NCBI GenBank assembly: GCA_021234155.1
Contig: JAJEKV010000051.1
Span: forward strand, 62,001-126,000
Source of the DNA: Isoetes taiwanensis
Lineage: Eukaryota; Streptophyta; Lycopodiopsida; Isoetales; Isoetaceae
Direction of reading: 5' to 3'
DNA length: 64,000 bases
In this document: piece by piece, positions 9,331 through 20,239 of the stretch
Numbering within the stretch: position 1 is the first letter of the stretch
Layout of the letters: each line of letters opens with the position of its first letter
Notes under the pieces: generated by a model
What the model was told of the DNA's origin: nothing
The model's database searches: none
What the model saw: only the letters and a program-made list of their open reading frames with translations
Translations under genes and position numbers: made by a program

Positions 9331-10630
9331 CAATGGGTGTACCCTGTAAGATTGGAAACTATGAAAGCTTCTCATTTACTTAGAGATCATACATGTGGCA
9401 TCAAATCTTGCCAGTATCTTGAGTGTAAAAATTCACATGGGTACATTGTGTAATATTTGGTTTTGTAGCGACAATGGAGGAATCTTGGTCATGGTATGAT
9501 ATCATATGATATTTCCTAAAATGGTGAACTCATTTTCTTATAGAAAAGCATGGGTACTTGTTATATACGCTGGAGCATGCAACATGACGCGTAATTTTTG
9601 CCGGGATATACATGAGGATTGAGGTGCAAAAATTAATTGCATATTACGCAAGTTAATACTAACGTATTTCCTTATTCTCAATTTAGGGCTAAAGGAGATA
9701 TTTTTTTTGGGGCTGAATAATGGTTTGAGACAAGGTTATTATGCATCGATATGCCCTTAGGGTTTGGCGCCTAAGAATCTTTGTGGCCGATTGATGGCGG
9801 GCGCAGAAATTGTACTAAGCGGCTTTTCGGTATGCCTTTCTTAGGCAAAAATGCTCAGTAGCAGATGGCCAGTTCGTGGCTATAGCCATTTCGTGGCTAA
9901 CACATGAACCAGGATATTTCCTTTGCCGTTTGCATGCTCTAAAAACAAGTTCATGAAGTCTTTTGAAGCTTCGATCTGTTTTGAAAGATCCAAATCGGTT
10001 ATTACGGCAACATGCCCCAAGCTTGGCCAATTTTTGCAAGCTCTTCCGCAGATGCTGATATTTTCTCAAGGAAGATCAGAGATGAAGTATTTCAAAAAAT
10101 CCTCAATATCCCTGTACATACAGTTGGAAGGCGAGGTTAAATCCTTCAAGGCAAACTTCAGGTAACTGGGTCTGTTTCCTATATTTTTTCATAGCAGAAG
10201 GAAGCTTGTAAAACTGCAGATTGTTCTTGTTTATAATAAGAGTTTGATCTTTTATTTAAGACACCATTTTGCATGATTGTTATACACACCCTGAAAGAAA
10301 TATTGTAAAAGTAAATTTCTTTGCAGGTGATGAAATATGCTGGTTGCATAAGACATTTTTGTCTCCTAAAATTTAAGAAACTTGTACTGAATTTATTCTT
10401 CTATATTCTACATTCCATTTTCCATTTGCTTACACTAACAAAGGGCAAGAGGCTACATTGGGTGAAAGGCGAAAGGCGAGAATATCAATGTACCTTTTGG
10501 CCCCTGCATCATTACCACGTCGTGCTAATGTTTGCTTGTTTGGCTGCAGGTACGGATATTCTCTTCTCAATGTGGTTCTCTTGTCCTAGTGCATACATGG
10601 ATGATGGAAAATTTGGTGGCTATATGTCTT
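9331..10630 (+). other. Segment A in unit 1, unrecognised transcribed-looking region
   Basis: The intact form of the region also found at 1-1312 and 27130-28430. It contains a conserved GCTGCAG/GT acceptor-like junction near 10551, and one plus-strand frame with ordinary composition (PKLGQFLQALPQMLIF, IQLEGEVKSFKANFR) ending at a GTAACTGGG donor near 10161. The opposite strand also stays open for over 80 codons across 9815-10069, so the coding strand is undecided. No family recognised. Confidence 0.35.
10440..10560 (+). repeat. Diverged internal duplicate A (pairs with 12325-12445)
   Basis: About 120 bases here and at 12325-12445 share an ordered series of blocks: GGGCAA(A/G)AGG, CCGAGAA-TCT/TAT, TGTACCTTTTGGCCC, GCATTACCA, TCATGCTAATGT and TTGGCTGCAGGT. 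Both end at the same splice-acceptor-like TTTGGCTGCAG. This looks like an old exon or acceptor duplication inside the unit. Confidence 0.65.
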
Positions 10631-11114
10631 AGCTTACAAGATTATTCTAGAGTTCGGTATTAGGTGCAATTATCCGAATATCCTTGGCTCACATAAAGGC
10701 TTACTGGATAAAGGGAAGTTGCTTCATGCTAGACAATTATTGCTTTTCTTTGAACAAGAAACTCAATTTATGTTGATATCTTGATCTTTTCTCCGCATAA
10801 TTTTATGCTTGAGTAATGATTTTGAAACTTATACGGTTAACTTTTTGCCATGACTATATGTGATGTCGGATAGTCAAAGAAACATGGAAGCTGTAATTTG
10901 CGATTGCTAAATATGTATGACCATGATACTTTAACTTAGATATTGATTAAAGATTAACATATACAAAATTAAAGTCATTAGACTTTGGACCATAGTTTGA
11001 TGCACTGTCTTTTAGTTTGCTCGACTAATTGTACAGAATGATAAGGCTATTGAGGGATTGACCGAGGTAGCTTGGACTGCTAGTAGGGTTGTTGCCTGTG
11101 CTAGTTGTTCCCGT

Positions 11115-11141
11115 TTTTTTTTTTTTTTTTTTTTTTTTTAA
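11115..11141 (+). repeat. Poly-T run
   Basis: A run of about 24 thymines followed by AAATAAATAATGG, also present at 28913-28936 with a slightly different length. On the minus strand it reads as a poly-A run and could be the tail of an old retroposed sequence, but no LINE or SINE body is recognisable beside it. The 11142-11500 stretch that follows holds no gene I can see. Confidence 0.7.
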
Positions 11142-11504
11142 ATAAATAATGGTATTTATGACACCATAATAAATCAATGACTTACACCTTCCTTTGGAGA
11201 GGGCACTAGTGTTTGGGACACTTTTGCACCTATAGTAGATATGCCTTTTGGTTTTTTTATCTACTCTATAACCTTACTTAAATGAAATAAACTAGAGAAT
11301 TTATAAAGGGATATTTAACTCACCATTACCCCTTGAATCATAATTGGGGTTATCACGAGATGGTATGTCATGCACCTTAGAGACAATATTATTGAGCCGT
11401 CAATATAAGACCCCTGTATTTTTAAGTATATACACTTTTCAGAATTTTCCTTTTGACTCACACTTTTAACTCTAGTATTATTATTTCTATCACAATCGCT
11501 CAGC

Positions 11505-11650
11505 TACGCTAAAACCCTAAAATTCCGAAATATGGAAAGCAGATCCGGACTTACAGATTTCTGACCCATTTCTCACTGGCACAAGGATGAATGCGACATG
11601 CTAGGGTTTTTGCATTGAATTGGTTCTCTCTCACGTTTCCAAAAATGGTA
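11505..11650 (+). promoter_or_regulatory. Telo-box-like leader of the acidic-exon gene
   Basis: CGCTAAAACCCTAAAATTCC near 11507 carries the AAACCCTA motif common in plant 5' leaders and promoters of housekeeping genes. It lies 290 bases upstream of the acidic first exon on the same strand. AATGGTAAGTATTTG at 11645 is a possible upstream donor. Also present in unit 2 near 29300. Confidence 0.3.
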
Positions 11651-11804
11651 AGTATTTGTGTTATCTGACTTAAGCTATCGGATTTAGCCTGCATGTAAGA
11701 GGTCTCGATATGCACAAAAAGATCCGGATTTGACTAAGATCTTATCCTCCCAGCCATAAAGCAGACACGCATGAAATTTTAGGGCTTTCCTTTTTGGTTC
11801 AAAT

Positions 11805-12119
11805 GGTGAGCATGGACTCAGACCTAGAATCAGATTCATCTAACTCAGAAGAAATAGCTCTGAGAGAAGAACTCACGCATCTTTGAGTTCTGGCTTGTCT
11901 ATCGGACTACGAATATCGAGAATTCATGGTGATCATAAGAATGGAAGTGGGCAGAGGCGGATACACAATGATACCAAGAGTGCTTCGAGCAGTATGAAAT
12001 CTGTCCCCAATAATCCCAGGCATAATGTTAAGGCCGTCTACAAAGATGCAGATGCTGAACTGTCTATCCCTGAAACACAACAAGAGGAGGAATATAACTC
12101 TGAACAAGAGGATAATCAG
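11805..12119 (+). pseudogene. Acidic Ser/Glu-rich exon, unrecognised (unit 1 copy)
   Basis: The intact version in unit 2 (29594-29912) starts ATGGTGAGCATGGACTC and encodes an acidic N-terminus followed by KNGSGQKRIHNDTKSASSS and EEEYNSEQEDNQ, ending at a GTATCATTTC donor. Here the same stretch is broken in the first 40 codons by seven or more small changes at CAG/CTG sites (for example GCTGAG read as CTTTGAG near 11881). No domain; probably disordered and nuclear. Confidence 0.5.
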
Positions 12120-12324
12120 GTATCATTTCATTGTACAATAATATTAGTGCTTCTCGAATAAGGAATCATCGGTGATTACCTATCTGAGCTCTCTAATTTA
12201 ACACATAAGCTAGAAATGCTAAAAGCGAGGTTCCGGTTTCAATTTCTTTTCCCATGCTTTTCTCTTATATTTGAGTCTTTTTAAGCTCGATAAACCCATC
12301 TATAGGAAACCACTTTGATTACGC

Positions 12325-12445
12325 ATACAGGGGCAAAAAGGTTACAAAGGCTGAGCGGTGATAAACCGAGAAGTCTCATTGTACCTTTGGCCCTTCATGC
12401 ATTACCATTTTCATGCTAATGTCATGTTGTTGTTTGGCTGCAGGT
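12325..12445 (+). repeat. Diverged internal duplicate B (pairs with 10440-10560)
   Basis: See 10440-10560. This copy precedes CCGAGCTTCTCCC. The following 12450-13500 holds no recognisable gene; it is AT-rich with short reading frames only. Confidence 0.65.
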
Positions 12446-13534
12446 CCGAGCTTCTCCCACCTTTGTCGTTTTTTTGCTTCTCGTATGCTAGAAGATTAAA
12501 GTTTTTCTCGGAGATGAGGAGACGTCTATACTTCCAAGGAATGATCTTAAAATGGTGACAAAGTTCTAGTTTATACTCGAACGAGCTGGCGGTGATGGCT
12601 TCCAACTCTCCACTCTAGGCGGATTATTTCATGAATATATAACTTTCTTTTTGGCTATGGTATTTCATTATGGGTAAAAAAGTCGGAGATTATTACTAAG
12701 GAACTCTTTGCTTTTTTGTTGTAGCTGAGTTTTATATGTTTAAATATCCCTTAAGATCATACTCTTTGTATCTCTTTCGCTCCACCAGTTTGAATCTCTT
12801 TGTTATCCATAAAAGCGGTTCCATAATATATCATGTAGATCTACTGTTTTCTTTAATATATAAGGCTGGAAAATTTTGCATACATCAGTTCACCTTGTAA
12901 AGTGTTTTCCTTGGTGATAATTAAAAGGTTTATTCATGTCCACTTAAAGCATAAATAATAACATATGATGGATTTAACCTATACCATGTAATTTGGTATA
13001 AATATATCTGTTTTTAAAACATCACCCATACATAACATGCTTTATGATATGGCCATAGATATTTTTTCTTGTCTGACATATTTTAACATCTACTAAGGAA
13101 CATAATATCTTGTTTGATCTTGATATGGGTTAATGGGTCCCGATAATAGACACATGCATTCTTAAAGACTCATAGTTTTCTAAAAGACTCCTATACAACA
13201 TGTGTTAACACGTTTTAAAGAACCTTGTATTTTGGATGCCATAGACATGGTTTAATGTATTTAAGAATAGACAAATGCGATCAAAGACTCTTTTGGACAT
13301 CGGTTTACTGTTTGACTCACGGAGTACTTTGATAATTTGATTATATTAAAAAATGTGACAAGCGAGACAAAGCGGGAGAAAGGATCAAAAGATAATGTAC
13401 CCGGTTTTGAATGTTTGAGTTCATTTCTTTGGATTGATAATCTGACATAGGGATTGGCCAGAAGGCGATGCATGACCTAGAATACTAGGTCGGGGCCGGT
13501 TTTTTTTTTTTTTGGAAGGAGAATTACGTACCTT

Positions 13535-14720
13535 AGTCATGGGAGGAGCTCCTTGTAGACGACATTGGTTGTAGTCTTTGTCTTATTGTCTTTGTCTAGG
13601 AGAATTAGGACATCTTCTCTTTTTAGGTATCGCAGTGAGTCTTTGTGTAAAGTTGTCCATGTGCGAAGACTTCACTCACATAAAGTCAATTACAATCTTG
13701 TCGAGTGTGAGGCCCAGGCAGCTGTTGAACGTTGTTGAATATGCAGGTCGTAGTGGCAGTTGGCATCGGTGGATTGTCCATGGCCATTTTTCTGGCTGAC
13801 TGAAGAAGTCAACACGTGATATGTGGTGAATGTTGTCTCTTTGTTGTGGATCCCCTATGAGTAATTTTACTTGCATGAATCTGTTATGTAATGAGGTTAT
13901 GATGACCCTAGCATTTTTAACGAGGCCTCTGTCCCTGTCGAGTGTCTTTGTGATGTGGCATATCGTATTGGGCTTTAGTCGAAGCTCGTGTTGTGGCAAT
14001 GATGGGTCTCTGTAGCCGTTTAGAAAGTCTGTTGTTGCCATTGGGTGGTCATCTACGGTTTGGTCGTTTTACATTAGTCCATCCCACGCTATAGTAAGGT
14101 TTGTGCGGATCAGAGAGGAGTTGTATGACCGTATGTCGTTAAATTCGTCGACCGGTGATATTTTTAGGAGATAGGATTCCTCTGTTTTCACATGTTTACG
14201 GTCCTTGATGATTTGTTTGTTGTATAGAAAATCAAGCGCTTCTTGTGGGTTTGTCGTGGTTTCAAATAATGACAATGGCGTTTTGAGTAGAGTTCCTTCT
14301 CCAAGCGGCATTAACAAAAGAGGCGAGTTCGGGATCTCGGGTTTCTGATTGGTTCATTGAGCTCAAGAATTTGGAAGTGGTTCCATAAGTGCGACGATAT
14401 TATGGAAGCATTTATTGTTGCTGTCTTGCTTTCCTTTTTGACAATTGGTGCAACTTGTCTGAAGTCTCCTGCTGCTATAAATAGCTTCCCTTCAAAGGGT
14501 GCATTTGTCATTGATGAAAGGTATCGGGCTGATATGTAATCCTGTACTTCATTCTTGGTGCGTGTATGTGTCGTATTGGATTGGTTCGTGGTGTTTGACT
14601 TCTCCTGCGGTTGTGATTGTATGTTGTGATTGACTTCTCCTCTTTAGAACACTCAAGCTTCGATCGTCTAGATAAAGTAACATTGCTATGCTGCAAAGTG
14701 CTCACTACACGCCTTTTCAT
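13535..14720 (-). pseudogene. Helitron-type Pif1 helicase, C-terminal half (unit 1)
   Basis: Reading down the minus strand: NAPFEGKLFIAAGDFRQVAP (Pif1/RecD motif around GDFRQ), SHLWNHFQILELNEPIRNP, then YRDPSLPQHELRLKPN and NARVIITSLHNRFMQVKL, and finally FNSCLGLTLDKIVID near the C-terminus. This order is that of the helicase domain of Helitron transposons, which unwinds DNA during rolling-circle transposition. The N-terminal part with Walker A and the Rep/HUH nuclease was not found. Frames break at about 13680, 14050 and 14320, mostly at sites that differ from the more intact copy at 31308-32486. Confidence 0.75.
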
Positions 14721-14809
14721 CTGGAAGAAATCTGCAACTGATCTCCTGGGACCCTCACTAATTTACTTATAACACCACACCGACAGGTATTTATAACAAT
14801 TTTTTCCAA

Positions 14810-15210
14810 ATCAGAATGGTACATCAAAGGCTTAGGAAGCTTCGGTTCCAAACAATCGCTGAAATCATATTCCTCAAAGCTTAGCCCATACAGATGCTCT
14901 AAGCAAGTTCCATTCTCAATGCTTGTATGCCCACATTTTCAGGAAAGCTTATAAGAAAGGCGTCTTAAGCCATCGTCTGAAATGCGCAATGCGTTTATCC
15001 GAGCTGATAAAACTGCCCGATCCGATGCATGATCTTCTTTTCTAAAGAGGCCCAACAAAATTGACCTGAATTTAGAAAGGCCGGTCGATGAAGATATATC
15101 GATTGTTTGATCTGCTTTGTAGCGAAGAATTTGCTCTTCAAACACTTTGGAGCAGTCAAATAGATCCCCCCGCAATAAAAATCGGGTGCCCATCTTTGTA
15201 ACAATTGCAC
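14810..15210 (-). pseudogene. Unrecognised exon-like region upstream of the helicase (unit 1)
   Basis: Encodes LSKFRSILLGLFRKEDHASD and, in another frame further down, GHTSIENGTCLEHLYGLSF. Composition is protein-like but I recognise no family. The unit 2 copy (32731-32952) differs in frame at several CAG/CTG sites. It may be an upstream exon of the Helitron protein or captured host sequence. Confidence 0.35.
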
Positions 15211-15660
15211 TACCTACCGTTCGGAGGTTCCATGATCACGGCTCCATGTAATAATCGTTGATTGCATACCAACTCCTTGAAAAATAATGTAGGCGGCTTT
15301 AGGAGAGGGCTTCCAGTTGTCTGCATCATCGTATCTTGCTCCCGGGGGAAGGGAGGGAGGAGGGCGGCAGGCTTGGGAGGGAGCTCTTGCAGGAAACAAA
15401 ATGGGTCTGTAGTGTAGTCTGGAACAAAAAAGGGGCACCCATAGTTCTAAATTTGACCTATTTTTTGCATAAAGATGGATATCTATAATTCCAAAAGGCA
15501 GACTAGTAATCTTATATATAGGAAGAAAGATATGTCATGTATCAAACCCTAGATTGGGCCGGATGTGATTGGTCATCCATTTGGGCGGTCGAGATTTAAT
15601 CTTTTATTTGTGTAGATGCGTTGATCCGATGGTAGAGATTTACTCGCTTCACTCCTATGG

Positions 15661-16082
15661 TCAAAAGTTTTTGGAAGGAGAAAAGGGCAAAAAGGAAGGG
15701 AGAAAAGGGAAAAGGGGGAAGGGAAAAAAGGAAAGGCGGAAAGGAAAAGGGAAAGGGAAAGACGAAAAAGAGAAAAAAATAAAATGGAAATGAAAGGGAA
15801 ATGAAAAAAAGGAAAAGGGGAAACCAAAAGGGGATGGGGCAAATGAAAAGGGAAAATACAAAAGGGAAAAGCAGAGAGTGGGAAAAGGGAAGTGTGAAAG
15901 GAAAAAAGAACAGGAAAATGAGAATGGAAAAAAAGGAAAAAACGGCGAAGGGCAAAAGGGAAAAGGAAAAAAATGGAAGAGAAATTTTGAAAAAGGGAAA
16001 AAAGGTGAAATGGGAAAGCGGGTGTAGAAAAATGAAAAAATAAAACGGGATACGTGAAAGGACAAAGGGTAAAGAAAAATAT
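15661..16082 (+). repeat. 0.42 kb polypurine tract (unit 1)
   Basis: Almost all A and G on plus, in GGGAAAA-type runs, with few CATG-like interruptions. It is identical over its full length to 33421-33842 although the flanks of the two copies differ. Open frames on the minus strand here are Phe/Pro/Ser composition artefacts. Confidence 0.95.
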
Positions 16083-16083
16083 G

Positions 16084-16108
16084 AAGTCGTATTTAATTAA
16101 AGTGGGAC
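16084..16108 (+). repeat. Boundary motif TATTTAATTAAAGTGGGAC
   Basis: A 25-base sequence with core TATTTAATTAAAGTGGGAC sits directly after the polypurine tract. The exact reverse complement lies directly before the polypurine tract at 45653-45677, and a copy is at 33844-33868. AT-rich starts with a following GGGAC resemble some plant Helitron 5' ends, but the bases before it do not give a clean A-to-TC insertion site. Confidence 0.6.
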
Positions 16109-16399
16109 TCATTCCATTCCCATTTTTTTTCCAAACCCGGTTAATTTACATAAAAAGGAGCACCCCGACCCGAAAACTATCCTTAATTGAAATTTTTGAA
16201 TAAAACTCGCATCAAGCTTTCTTTGCAGTTTTTCCACAGTTAGCGAGTCGAGAACAAGAACAATGCAACGAAACAAAGGAAATTCATTAAAGTTTGAAAC
16301 CAAAGATCTAGTTGAAAAAGAATTTTTATTAATAAATTGAGCAGGTACAATGTATTTTACATGGGACCTTGAGAGACCATGGTGGTCTTCTTTGTCACT

Positions 16400-16870
16400 C
16401 TGATTACATCATCTTGGTAGGTGGTCCACCTTAGGGGATTAACTAGCGGCGCTTCTTCCACGCCATTGTAAGCCTTGGGGGGCAACTTTGAAGAGTGTGG
16501 AATGCCTCACGTGGAGGTGCCTCTGGAGCTACCGGCCGACCTGTCCACCCGACTTCTCCACTCGCCTCCATGACCTTCCATCGAATATGCTCCTTCCCCA
16601 ACCTCCGTGGATGTTATGCAATGCTTGCAAGATGCTTTGAGCTTCTGGACTTTCTCTTTGTTCTTCGCTTGTTCTTTATCCCGGGGTGTAGCGAGCAACC
16701 TCTGAATTCGCGAGCAACCTTATCCCAAAGGCGGGCAAGAGTGTAGCGTGGCCAGGGATGCGTGCGTAAGCGGTATTTCTTCCGCCTTGGCGGGATCTGT
16801 GCGCTGGGGCGGTCTCGTGATGCTGGCGGGATGCGTCTTTGGTGTCCGGATCGTGCACGAACCACGGAGC
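16400..16870 (-). pseudogene. Unrecognised exon, start of the minus-strand multi-exon locus end (unit 1)
   Basis: The minus strand encodes LWDKVAREFRGCSLHPG and, in the unit 2 copy (34264-34656), continues KNKEKVQEAQSILQALHNIH in one frame. WDKVAREF recalls DNA-binding Myb/trihelix-like helices, but too little remains to claim a family. It is the most 3' exon-like piece of the locus that runs down from 21600. Confidence 0.3.
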
Positions 16871-16994
16871 AAGGAGAGTATGATTAACAATTACGGTGCG
16901 ATTAGTCAAAGCGAAGAAAAGAATGTTGAAATCAAATTACAATGGAGAACATTCATTCCATACAACTGCATCCAATGGCGTGGGAAGTAGTGTC

Positions 16995-17201
16995 TTTTCG
17001 ACTCGCGGTCGAGAAAGGCCCATAAAAGTGAAAGTACAACCGGTGCCTTTCGATTTCGCGAGTCGAGAAAGGCCCGTGAAACGCATAGCGTAGAAGCATT
17101 ATCATAATAGATTTGTGGCTGCATCGGTCACACAATCAAACATACAAATGGTCTCATCAACGGGACAAGCATGCCTTTCTCGACTCGTGAGTCGAGAAAG
17201 G
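16995..17201 (+). repeat. Palindrome cluster 1 (unit 1)
   Basis: Three copies of the short palindrome with core CTCGACTCGCGAGTCGAG: 16995-17015 (one-base loss), 17048-17070, and 17174-17201 (centre CGTG, arms extended to CCTTT/AAAGG). Unit 2 equivalents are at 34761-34784, 34817-34840 and 34941-34968. Half-sites (GCGAGTCGAGAA) also occur near 16243. Confidence 0.85.
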
Positions 17202-17499
17202 CATCAAAAAAAACTCAATATACAAGTATATTCATTACAAAATGTTCATTACATGTGTTCACGTTTGTTTACAATATTCACACAATTTGACTATCTCGAA
17301 AGCGAGAGGTCACTCTTCTTGTTCACCAAAATATTTGTCGTCCATAGCTTTCATGATCGCCTTGCTCTCTGGATCGGGTTTAGTGAGGCTCGGATAGTTC
17401 CTAATCACATCGGCGACAAGAATGGCAAAGAGGGATTCGCCAAAGCAGGGACCGCGGTCAGAAGGACAACCACCTATCCGTCTCATATTCTTGGTCGAT

Positions 17500-18010
17500 A
17501 TGGCTTAGCAATGATTGTATTTTGCGGCGTTATGATAGCACTTGTAGGCGGAGTCGTCTATGATCAGCGTGTTGTGTTTGCCATAGTCCGGAATTGCTCA
17601 TAAACCACTGTCCGACCTTTTCACCATTATAGGCTTCCCCTTTGTGATGGCTGGATCGAGGTCAGAACACATGCTTTCGACCCTTTCGCTTCCCCAAACA
17701 AACTTGAACTTCAAAACTGGAAGGCCGAGAACACCAAGAACATTGACGATATTTTTCTTTGCCATACAAGACCATATGGCCGCCGAATCCCGTTCGGGCA
17801 CCATTCAACAATTTCCTTAGCTCTAGGCCTCGGATACACTATTTTATGCTCGGATTCGGTCGGGATCTGCGAGGTATTAATCTCGGGGGGCGTCTTTATC
17901 GTGGTATCTGCGGCTAATACTCCATTGGCGTCAAATATTACAAGCTTGGCGGGACGGTGGATCCCGGTTGGAGTTTGGCTCGACCATATTTCCGGTTCAT
18001 CGGGATCCAA
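17500..18010 (-). pseudogene. FCP1/NIF-like phosphatase domain (unit 1, frame-broken)
   Basis: The same domain that is open in unit 2 at 35261-35770 (see there). Here LVIFDANGVLAADT, KEIVEWC and FKFVWGSERV are recognisable but lie in different frames. The breaks coincide with altered CAG/CTG sites, for example TACTGCAGC read as TCTGCGGC near 17908. Confidence 0.6.
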
Positions 18011-18191
18011 ATGCGGATCATTATCTTTTCGGGTCCTTTAAAGGCGTGGGCGGTGTCTTGCTCTGGATTGTCTTTGGGAGTGCATTCTCCTCCTCGCTTC
18101 GTGAACCGCCCGGTATCAATGACAATGATCCGGAGTCGTTGACATGGAACTCCACGAAATGATGACATCTGTCGAGGAAAGGAAATGAGTT

Positions 18192-18268
18192 TTTTCGACG
18201 ACTCATGAGTCGAGAATGAAAAAGGTATTGAAAGGAAGCGAGTTTTTTCGACTCGCGAAGTCGAGAAA
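18192..18268 (+). repeat. Palindrome cluster 2 (unit 1)
   Basis: Two copies 53 bases apart: 18192-18217 with centre CATG (GACTCATGAGTC, still a perfect palindrome) and 18244-18268 with an extra A in the right arm. Unit 2 equivalents at 35949-35973 and 36003-36028 both have centre CGCG. Confidence 0.85.
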
Positions 18269-18286
18269 CAAATAAACAAAGTAAAC

Positions 18287-19014
18287 TCACCTCAATCTCA
18301 GATTCTCAAGAATGTGTTCGGCGACATCTGGTCTAAACCCGACATTCCGTCTCGTCGGCTTGGTCTCCCTCGTCCTCGTCGTCTTTCTTTGCTTCCATTT
18401 GTCTTCCTCCCTTGAAATGCTCATGAAGCGGATCCGGTATGACCGAATGGTTTCAATTATGTCCTTATTTCCAACCACGGATATAGGTTTCATTCCAAGC
18501 GGCATAGCCCCCGAGAAACAGGCCATTCATGTACCACTTTCGCATACAATTTGATCTTCCTCGACCAAGCTGGTTTATGAAGTACTACTTGATAACTCTT
18601 GGCGGATAGGAATTCTATGTATAGGACTGTCGCACCATCTTTCTTTGACCTTGTCCATCGATGGAACATCCTCCATAAATCTGCCCCCTTCGAGGGTTCC
18701 ATACGCTCTTGAGAGATCATGAACTGTCGAGATAATGATGCTCGCTAGACCACCACTTATCCGGGTCTGACCCGATCTTGAAATCAAAACCAAAACTATG
18801 TTGGCAAAGCTTGGTGCCTTCGGCAAGCCAAGTCTACACTCATGATCAAGTTAGGTATATGGAGTACATGATCTTGTTGGTGAAGTTAATATCGGTGCCC
18901 ATTGGGAGCGGCGGTTGTCGATTGCGGCATGCAAAAGACAAAGGAAACCGAAAGTATCCGGTCGGTCATGTCGGAACCGTCTTGTACCACTGCTCTATGT
19001 CAGCTTTGTCATAA
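18287..19014 (-). pseudogene. Unrecognised exon(s) of the minus-strand locus (unit 1)
   Basis: The unit 2 copy (36068-36837) is better preserved and is described there. Here the same protein sequence is split over several frames; FGMKPISVVGNKDIIETIRSY-type sequence is readable at 18420-18500. Confidence 0.4.
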
Positions 19015-19060
19015 AAAAGGGTGGGGTCTTGATCATATTGATGACAAATAGTGCCGCGGG

Positions 19061-19830
19061 TCAGTGCAGTTCGGACCACCAAATCCCTTGTGTCCCAAAG
19101 TTACCGAGAAATGGGGGAGCTATCGTCGGCCTTAAATGGGACCACCCGAATTCAAGCTTCCTCTTGAATTGCCATAGCACGTTCGAGGGGAAAGGAAGGG
19201 TTTTAACGTTGCGCTTGAGCTTGGTGTTGATGTAGGGTTGACATAGGCGGTTCAATTCCTTCATGTCTTCCTCATCAAGGGCAGCCTTTTTCCTTGTAAT
19301 AATCAAAGTCATGGTATTCATTAGATGCAGCGTTGCGAGAACTCGTGATGCCTTCTTCTAATACATATTTGCCGCTTTACTTTTTGTGGCATAATCCTTT
19401 GCGATCCTGCATTTTAGAACTCCTAGTCTTCCTTAGCGGATTGTTCCATCAAGATTACGCCTTGCGGGTCAAGTGTTTCTTTGTCCGTGAGGCCACTGTA
19501 TCCTCTTCATGAACTGCTTGTCAAACAACTTGGGGTCCGGCACGGATGGAAATTCTCCATTCTTTGTCCTTGACTTGCCTCTTGTCCATTGAGCCCATAT
19601 CTCGGTCCATTTCTCCCCGGGGCCGCCTCGATTGCTAAGAATGAGGTCATATTGGTGCGAGAGAGACTCCTGCCTTTCCTTGGTGTTCTCTTCTTCTTCT
19701 CCTCTTCATCCTCTCCCTCATCATCTTCACGGCCCTCAGTGAGAACATATCTGCATAGTTTCTCAAAGGTCTTCCACTTATCAGGGGAGCCTGTATCCTT
19801 TAGGGGCGAGGACAACCCAATGCTTTCCAC
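19061..19830 (-). pseudogene. Unrecognised exons of the minus-strand locus (unit 1)
   Basis: Two readable pieces: 19061-19321 with LIITRKKAALDEEDMKELNR and YINTKLKRNVKTLPFPSNVL, and 19507-19830 with DKWKTFEKLCRYV followed by a Glu/Asp/Lys run (DEGEDEEEKKKRTPRKG). The charged run suggests a disordered linker. Family not recognised. Confidence 0.4.
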
Positions 19831-19948
19831 TTTTGCCTAGCGTGTATGACCTGGTCAGGATAAGGGCTGCATTCAGTCAATGTACCAATGTCAGAGCATG
19901 ATAGTATCTACAAACACCCGAAATAAACAGTAAATAGTAGCCCCGGGG

Positions 19949-20154
19949 TTTCTCGACTCGCGAGTCGAGAAAGTCCCTTGAATGTCTAATTTTCTTTTAC
20001 TTCTCTAGGTTTTCTCGACTCGCGAGTCGAGAAAGCTCTGCATTCTTTGATTTTCTGTGTTCCCCTGGCTTTCTCGACTCGCGAGTTGAGAAACCCCAGT
20101 GATAATCGGGAAATGTTAGGATGGTAGGGCTTTCTCGACTCGCGAGTCGAGAAT
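19949..20154 (+). repeat. Palindrome cluster 3, regularly spaced (unit 1)
   Basis: Four copies at 19949-19972, 20011-20034, 20070-20093 and 20131-20154. The first two are perfect 24-base palindromes (core CTCGACTCGCGAGTCGAG with TTT/AAA ends), the third has one T for C, the fourth ends AAT. Spacing is 59-62 bases, with unrelated 35-38 base sequences between. It falls between two exon-like blocks of the minus-strand locus, probably in an intron. Unit 2 equivalent: 37724-37930. Confidence 0.95.
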
Positions 20155-20239
20155 GGAAAGAATCAGAGAGTTATTTACCTTACGTAGGCGGCACTTTCAT
20201 TTGCTATTGTGTTACAGCGGTGGCTAATCTTTGGCGGTT

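Noticed and set aside
13478-13495. GACCTAG/CTAGGTC hairpin just past the helicase as its Helitron 3' end
   Set aside because: On the helicase strand no CTRR follows at the right distance; CTAG is inside the stem itself.
15573-16112. Minus-strand frame of 179 residues over the polypurine tract
   Set aside because: Phe/Pro/Ser composition artefact, present in all frames.
19949-20154. CRISPR-like array: 24-base repeats with 35-38 base unique spacers
   Set aside because: Plant nuclear context, no cas genes, only four units, the repeat is a full palindrome and also occurs scattered over 6 kb.
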